64,000 nt of DNA from Fusarium oxysporum f. sp. lycopersici 4287. Taxonomy: Eukaryota; Ascomycota; Sordariomycetes; Hypocreales; Nectriaceae. The stretch lies in assembly GCF_000149955.1 (NCBI RefSeq), contig NC_030987.1:3193138-3257137 (forward strand). The letters are read 5' to 3'. Below, piece after piece: positions 58,180 to 64,000 of this stretch; the first letter of the stretch is position 1, and each line of letters opens with the position of its first letter. The notes beneath the pieces are model-generated. The model was not told the DNA's origin. It did no database searches and saw only the letters and a program-made list of their open reading frames with translations. A program made the translations under genes and the position numbers.

Positions 58180-59838
58180 GATGAGAGGCAGGTTCTGTGA
58201 AGACTGATGCCAGAGTGTGTGAAGAGTGTTTCCAGATTATAGAGCGTTATCTTAAACTTCAAGATGAAAGTGTTTTTTGCGTAGACGAAAGTCTTTAACA
58301 AGTTCTTGGTGATCATATCCAAGGGGGGAATGTCAAGAATTTATAGTCCGAGAGAACAAGAGGCACTCTTATCCGTTTGTATTGCAGACAATGCAAACTC
58401 TCCTAACAAAACTTAAGCATGACCTCTTATGAATCTAGCAGTAAAGCAGACTGCTTCATACTCTGCTTGTTGGCTCATTGCCAGACCGCAAAGTATGGTC
58501 ACTGGTTACACTGGGATGCTCTGGGATCAGGGTTGAAGTTGTATCGTCGTTGATTCATCTGGCAATCGAGCACTCAGGGCACAATCTGATGTTCGCGCAC
58601 GCTACTGCATGTGTATCCTATCCTGGATAGTATGGTCGCGTTGTGGGATAGTACGCACTCACTCTTGTCTGATTGCTTGGTGAATCAGTGAGAAGGGGTT
58701 GTAGTGCCATGCATCTAATGAGAGGGGAACAACATATCTCTTTGTTATGAGGGCGATTTGTTCAGTGATAGCTCTGAATCTGCCTCCTTACGCGTACACC
58801 GGACTGTCATACCGTATCTCAGCAACTTTTCAAATGCGATCATTGTTCGGTCCTTTCTGCCCTCGCAGTAGTAAACGCCCATGATAATGTCTGCCATCCA
58901 TTACGGACAATACATGAAGCTAGGGGTAGTGACGGATGAGATATCAGTCAGCTTATCCATACATGTCAAGACTCGAGGTCCCGCTCGGTGATTCTCATGC
59001 GGCTACCCGTTGTCTTAATGCGTAAAGCCGTCTCGACTCTGGTCTCCAGTCAATTCGCAACCGCCAACACCCTCAACTTGCTGAATATCTCGCATCTTAC
59101 GCAATGCGTCCCACAAGGTGAAGCAGTCATCGATCTTGTGACCACGGGCGATTGCAGAATGAATCAGCTATAGAGCATGAGGAGTTTCCCAGAAAATTTG
59201 TAGATTAGCAAAAAGAGACCAGAGCCACGCATGATGCTAAAAGATTTTCAGTCGCGCTATTGATTTGGATGTTACACAAAAGGCATGTGAGCCTATGAGC
59301 GTAGCAAACAGGGACGGCAGATGCAGTGGCAAACTCACGAGGTGAAGTGTTGATGCGGGTATCCTGAACAATATGCGTATCGGCATGAATCAATGTCGAT
59401 ACCCGTCTAATTAATGCATGAGAAGAAATTTGAGACCCGCCGGTATTATACGCTCGTAGATCGCTTTGTCATAGATGCACAACATTAGCTTGCTTCGATA
59501 TCAGGTTGTTGAGAAAGTAGCGCCGAGAACCCGATTGATATTCGACTGACGGGGCTCTGGGATTTGAATGCTCCCTAGAGTCATTGAACAGTCGATCATA
59601 TTTCGTTTGTGAGCTTCCTTATTACGAAATCTTATGTTTCCTGGGCTATAAAGTCATTAGCTAGCCTTACAAACGACTTCACAGGCTGGTGAATCACGGT
59701 AAGGATAAATCGCCAAGTCTCAATTTTGCAAACGAGAGATTGTATCTTAGATAAATCACTTTTGGTTCTTGTTTGTCGATCCACCCACTGAGACTGCAAA
59801 GCCTCCAAGTTCAACTTATTTGATGCTCCTAGCACAAT
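58180..59838. other. Intergenic region
   Basis: 1.7 kb between the small ORF and the 3' end of the siderophore transporter gene. I see nothing supportable in it. Confidence 0.5.
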
Positions 59839-61697
59839 CTAAAAGACATTACCCTTAGTCTGCTGTCTGTCGATCGGCTTGTTACGCCAGACAATGACAC
59901 AGATACAGATCAAAGGCAAGAAAGCGCAGCCGGCAATGACCATCTCGCGCTGTACAACTCCGTAGGCGTGAACGACGGCATCTCGGATAGGGGTACCTAT
60001 AGGGTCGGCCATCTGCAGCTTCATGTCGCCGTAGAGGGCAGCGGTTTGGTTCTTGGCGTCCTGGGGAAGAGCCTTGTACATCTCCCTTGGTAGGTCGTTG
60101 GTCCATAGAGCGCCAGAGATGCCGAAACCGATGGCCTGGCCGATGGAGCCAAACATAGAGTAAAGCGCGAGCACAACGGCAATCTCCTGGTGGGTAACCT
60201 GAGTCATGATGGCGAGAGGCCCGGTCATGGCCCAGATACCACCGCACACACCATGGAAGACCTGGCACATGACAAGGTAACCGATGTCGTTTCCAGGCTG
60301 TCGGAAGTGAATGAGAAGTGCAGTACCAAGGACACACCAGGGGATGCCGAAGACTGCAGGCCAGTAGTATCTTCCATACCAACGGAGGAAACTGAATGCC
60401 ATGTTAGCAGAATGGTCAGTTTGGTAGACGGGGTAGCGGAACTTACAGTCCGATGAAGGGTGCCAGAATAGTTGAGGTCACAGAAAATGCGTTTAGAGTG
60501 TAACCAGCGGTAGCGATGCTGAGACCATGGACAACCTGGAGGTATGAGTTGTAATAGGTGTCCCATGCAAAGATGGACATGTTGAGAAAAGCGCTTAGAA
60601 GGCAAGCACCTAGGATGGTTCGGTCCTTGAGAAACTTGAAAGGCACATAGGGTACCTTAGCATACCACTTCTCCCAGGCAGCAAATCCAGCAAGGCATAC
60701 AACGCCGACAACAAGCATTGCGATGATATAGTCAGTCTTCCAACCGTTGGGAGCGCGAGTGGCAATGTTGAGAGGGGTCAGAATAAGAGAAAAGCCAGCA
60801 ATGGTGAGGATCATGCCAACGATGTCAAACTCAACGAAGTAGTACTTGATTGAGTCCCAGATACTGCGCTGGCTCTTCTCTGGCAGGTATCCAAGCTTCT
60901 TAGCCTTGATTTCATGGTACATGAAAATGGCAGACACAGGGATAGAGAAGAAGACAAGGATGATACAAAAAGAGCCGAAAGCCCAACGATAGGTCGAGTG
61001 CTTGAAGAACAACTCTGCGATCTTAGGGCCACCGAAGGTCGAAGCAAGTCGGGGGCTCATGTAAAGGCCGAACATGATCATACGGTTGCGAAGAGAGGTC
61101 ATATCTGAGAGAACGACATCGATAATGTAGCTTAACCCAACGTGGCCAACCCAGTAGAAGGTGTGACCAGCAGCGTAAGTCTCGACATTCTTACAGCAGG
61201 CCTTCATAATCATTCCAATGATAATTATCAGAATCATTAGCAGGAACCCCTCGTTTCGGCCGCGGATATCGATGATCTTGGCAATGGCGAGCTTGCTGAC
61301 ACCCGCAATGATGGATCCGAAAACACTGGTAATTGCAAGCAGGCCGTGCTGGCTGAACGAAGAAGTGACATATGGCACCAAGCTGGAGTGAACAGCCTGA
61401 AGTAGAGTGTCGACGAAGTTGACCAGGTAGAGGCTGTATCAATGTTAGCTGGTTCTCGTTGGCTTACAAGTCGGAACATTGGAGAGCATACAATATGAAG
61501 ACAGCCCACATCATACCAGGAGACCAGACTTTGGTGATGGCCTCAACACGCTTGACACCATCCTGCTTGATCTCGGAGCTATCATCGGAATCATGCTCCT
61601 TTTCCTTGTCGGGGAAATCATTGATGGTATGGTTCTCAGGCTGTATCTGCTTCTCGAAGTCGCCCTGGACTTGGGCTGGGCTAGTAGAAGCGGCCAT
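59839..61697 (-). CDS. MFS siderophore-iron transporter (Mir/Sit/Arn family)
   Basis: Members take up ferric siderophores by proton symport at the plasma membrane. Three exons (61697-61492, 61433-60447, 60391-59839) join in phase to 581 aa. A charged cytosolic N-terminus (DKEKEHDSDDSSEIKQDG) precedes MWAVFIFLYLVNFVDTLLQA (span 1). The donor at 61491 (GTATGC) gives this uninterrupted span; the later GTAAGC donor would leave a 34-nt intron and insert extra residues, so I rejected it. Family-typical pieces are AKIIDIRGRNEGF, GHVGLSYIIDVVLSDMTSLRNR, YRWAFGSF, a long cytosolic loop with KAKKLGYLPEKSQ, and AWDTYYNSYLQVVHGLS. The fold is about 14 membrane spans. The conserved terminal loop NDLPREMYKALPQ precedes the last span. 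Two iron-GATA sites lie about 0.65 kb upstream. Confidence 0.92.
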
Positions 61698-62340
61698 TTT
61701 CTCTTGATGAAACCTCCGAGCTCCAATGATGACCAGAGAGCTGGGAATAGAGTTGTAAAGAAGGTTAAGAAGTACCACGAGTGGGTTGCACTTGGCTGGG
61801 GCCCTTCGTACTTAAGGCGGTGGCATGAAGGAACATAAATGCAACACAGGAACGTGATTAAGGCCGCGGATTTATAGACAGCGTTACATTCTCCAGAAAT
61901 ATTCGCGACATCCCGTCTCGTCTCGTCTCTTCCTCCATGAGTGGCAAGACAATGGAACGGACTGTCCATCTTCTGGGTCTGTAGGGATTAGTCTTGCACT
62001 GGACCTGTCCTGTAGAGATGCCAGTGCCTTGTTCCGGAAGTCGGACTAATGCCAAGCTCTTTTACAGAGAAAAAGTTCGCAGAGAAGGGCCAAGAAGGGT
62101 CATGGATTCATGGTTCCTGTATTGCAGTGGATAATTCTGAGTGGAGTTTCTGCGGTAAGACGGATGAGCACCCTTGAGCATCGGAGAGAACCCTAGTGCC
62201 AGGGAATAATTCTTTGTTCTCATTGGGAGAAGCTTGAAGGATTCATGTTGCTAGATGATCACTTCCGCAACTGGTCTAATACCGAGCTCTGGCCGCTGCA
62301 GAGGCTCTTTGCGATTCAGGGATGCTCGCCGAAGTTGCCT

Positions 62341-62359
62341 TTATCTGATCATCAGATAA
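62341..62359. promoter_or_regulatory. Inverted pair of iron-GATA-factor sites (SreA/Urbs1 type)
   Basis: TTATCTGATCATCAGATAA holds two copies of ATCWGATAA, the extended site known for fungal iron-responsive GATA repressors (SreA, Urbs1, Sre1), arranged head-to-head around one base. It lies 644 bp upstream of the siderophore transporter start on its promoter side. Iron repression of the transporter by such a factor is an inference; the match itself is read directly. Confidence 0.75.
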
Positions 62360-62823
62360 GCCGATAAAGGAGGATTTAGTGGAGAGGCCCATCGCCTAAT
62401 CCAAGCCGGTACAAAGGATCCCAGCATAATGAGTTCATGACCGATGCCGTCGGGTGAACTCTCATAGTCCGGTCCTCGACAAGAGTTGCTCGAGTTGATA
62501 TAGATCTCTCGCAAGCACGAATCAGAAACTTGATGACCCGCAATTGATCAAATCTGTTATTCTCGAGAATGTGATTTAGCTGCATGTATGCAGAGTTTAA
62601 TCCTGGTATGATCAATTCTTGACCAGTTCGCTTGACAATTGTCGTGAGATCAGTTGAGGTAGCCTATTAGCTATCCGTTTAGTTCTGGACCCGAGAACGA
62701 ATTCTTCGATCAAGCAACCGACGAACTAGCAGAGTTTTACATACCCGTTTGAGGCCGTGGTGGGTTTAAGTTGAGGCGCTTCAGCCCTGGCGGCTCTTTC
62801 AGCCACCAGCGACTGATCATCTA

Positions 62824-62841
62824 GATAAGATAAGATCTTAT
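62824..62841. promoter_or_regulatory. Tandem GATA sites
   Basis: GATAAGATAAGATCTTAT holds two overlapping GATAAG sites and a third inverted one, about 1.1 kb upstream of the siderophore transporter start. The sites lack the full ATCWGATAA context, so they could serve any GATA factor. Confidence 0.45.
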
Positions 62842-64000
62842 GAAATAAGGTTTCTCATGTTGGTTCATTGCAGTTCCCTGTCGCTTAAGCAGCCCTTGTC
62901 CGTGATGTGTGTTCTGCGTAACTGCAGGTCAACGAGATAGTTCTTCTGTTGTATTTGTCAGAAGATCGTGATGTGGAAAGGCAAAATCAGTTGCTATTGA
63001 AATAACGCCTCAACCCTCAACGCGAACTAGTAGGCAAAAGCGCGTTGTTTCCGGTGGACAACATGAAGCCATCGCCTCCAGCCAGTGGAGAGCTAAACTG
63101 AAGATCCTGGGCAGTTCCACATCGTTACGGGCCTTCCTCACTAGTTCACCACGTTTTCATGCGGCCAAGAGGGATGGAAACGGAGTTTACCGATGTATTG
63201 GAGTCTCGATACAGTGGAAAGTGGAGGGTTTGAAGAAGAAGGATTCTTTTGCAGTGGAGCCCTCTGGCCTTATACGACCCTCGCTCAGCCAATTCTCTTT
63301 CTTGTCTTAAGGTCTTGCCTTAAAGATCGTTCGAGTAGGCGTGGGGGGCTTGAAGATAATCTAAGCTCCATCTTGGCAACAGCGAAATAAGCAGGATCGA
63401 GGCGACTCTTCCTCGGAGATGAATATCTTGACCGATCAGAAAGTCGCCAACAATGGCTCGTCAAAGCAATAGGTAGACCGAGCTTCATCGTTTTAGCAGT
63501 AAGATATAGAAGAATATAGTCTTCTTTTCCGAGAGCATAACTCGGACTTTCTTTATTCAGAGATTCTATCTGACTTTGAAAACAACCATACACATACGAT
63601 ACTGTACCAAACTCAATCTCTTATATACAAGTCCATGAGTAAATGCTGTTGATAAAGGTATACAGTAGTAAGGATCTCTCATGATATACATTCTGTCAAA
63701 TAAGTCGTTGATTCTCAAGAATATCAACTGAAAGGTCTGGATCTGAAGCAACAAAGAACGGTACGCGTGTCAGACCTTTGATTCAGTCATCGCTACAGGT
63801 CTCTGACTTCTGAGACAGCCTTTGCATAACGAAGGCTAGTTTGAATATATTGTTCAAGGAACCTTGTCAAATGGCATGCATGATAGTATGTCATCGTATC
63901 TCACTAAACTTTAGAATCTTATCCGGTATGCAATACCTTAAATAGGTGACACTTACCATCAAAAGTTTCCTTAACTATTTTCTCCACAACATAGGCTTAA

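Larger units (their letters stand above)
61698..64000. other. Upstream region of the siderophore transporter and right window end
   Basis: 2.3 kb without a supportable gene, reaching the end of the window. Its left part is the promoter and leader of the siderophore transporter, with the GATA-type sites listed separately. The frames at 62376-62615 and 63285-63754 show no family resemblance. Confidence 0.5.

Noticed and set aside
61434..61467. Alternative 34-nt first intron in the siderophore transporter
   Set aside because: Shorter than any other intron here, and it inserts extra residues (YALQCSD) in the first membrane span; the GTATGC donor at 61491 gives a 58-nt intron and a clean span.

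Overview
The window is nuclear DNA of a filamentous ascomycete, most likely a Sordariomycete and probably Hypocreales/Fusarium. The evidence is short introns (mostly 44-113 nt) with GTRNGT donors and CTRAC branch sites, fungal-type gene content, and a VIB-1/XprG-like regulator. The species call is an inference from recalled family resemblance, not from a search. I rebuilt gene models by hand from splice sites and checked that reading phase is kept across every junction.

Layout. 1-8310 has no supportable gene. 8311-15645 is a compact housekeeping block: TIM21 (-) and GLO3 ArfGAP (+) are divergent, then a nitronate monooxygenase-like gene (-) is divergent from the bifunctional folate gene HPPK-DHPS (+). 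15646-19417 is gene-free and carries very long homopolymer tracts. 19418-23230 (-) is an Ndt80/PhoG-family transcription factor (VIB-1/XprG type) with an unusually long 1.68 kb first intron. Upstream of it lies another gene desert, 23231-31823. 31824-33426 (+) is a conserved-looking protein of unknown function, tail-to-tail with a complete 14-exon ABCC/MRP transporter (33482-38545, -). That transporter is head-to-head with an ABC-F ATPase (39256-41637, +), which is tail-to-tail with a diacylglycerol/sphingosine-kinase-domain protein (41695-43158, -). TRM1 (43580-45709, -) follows. GDB1, glycogen debranching enzyme (48056-52895, +), converges on a cysteine-rich single-pass membrane protein (53901-54762, -). 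The right end is gene-poor: one small disordered ORF (57802-58179, -) and an MFS siderophore-iron transporter (59839-61697, -).

The genes do not form one pathway or an evident secondary-metabolite cluster. The most specific regulatory signal is a near-perfect inverted pair of iron-GATA-factor sites (ATCWGATAA) about 0.65 kb upstream of the siderophore transporter. Other points of interest are a GC-AG intron inside the ABCC transporter, the long first intron and upstream desert of the VIB-1-like gene, a 4-nt first coding exon, likely dual-start targeting of TRM1, and a (TTGGGG)n-type G-quadruplex motif. I found no CRISPR, integrated virus, recognisable transposase or confident tRNA, and no clearly new multi-gene system.
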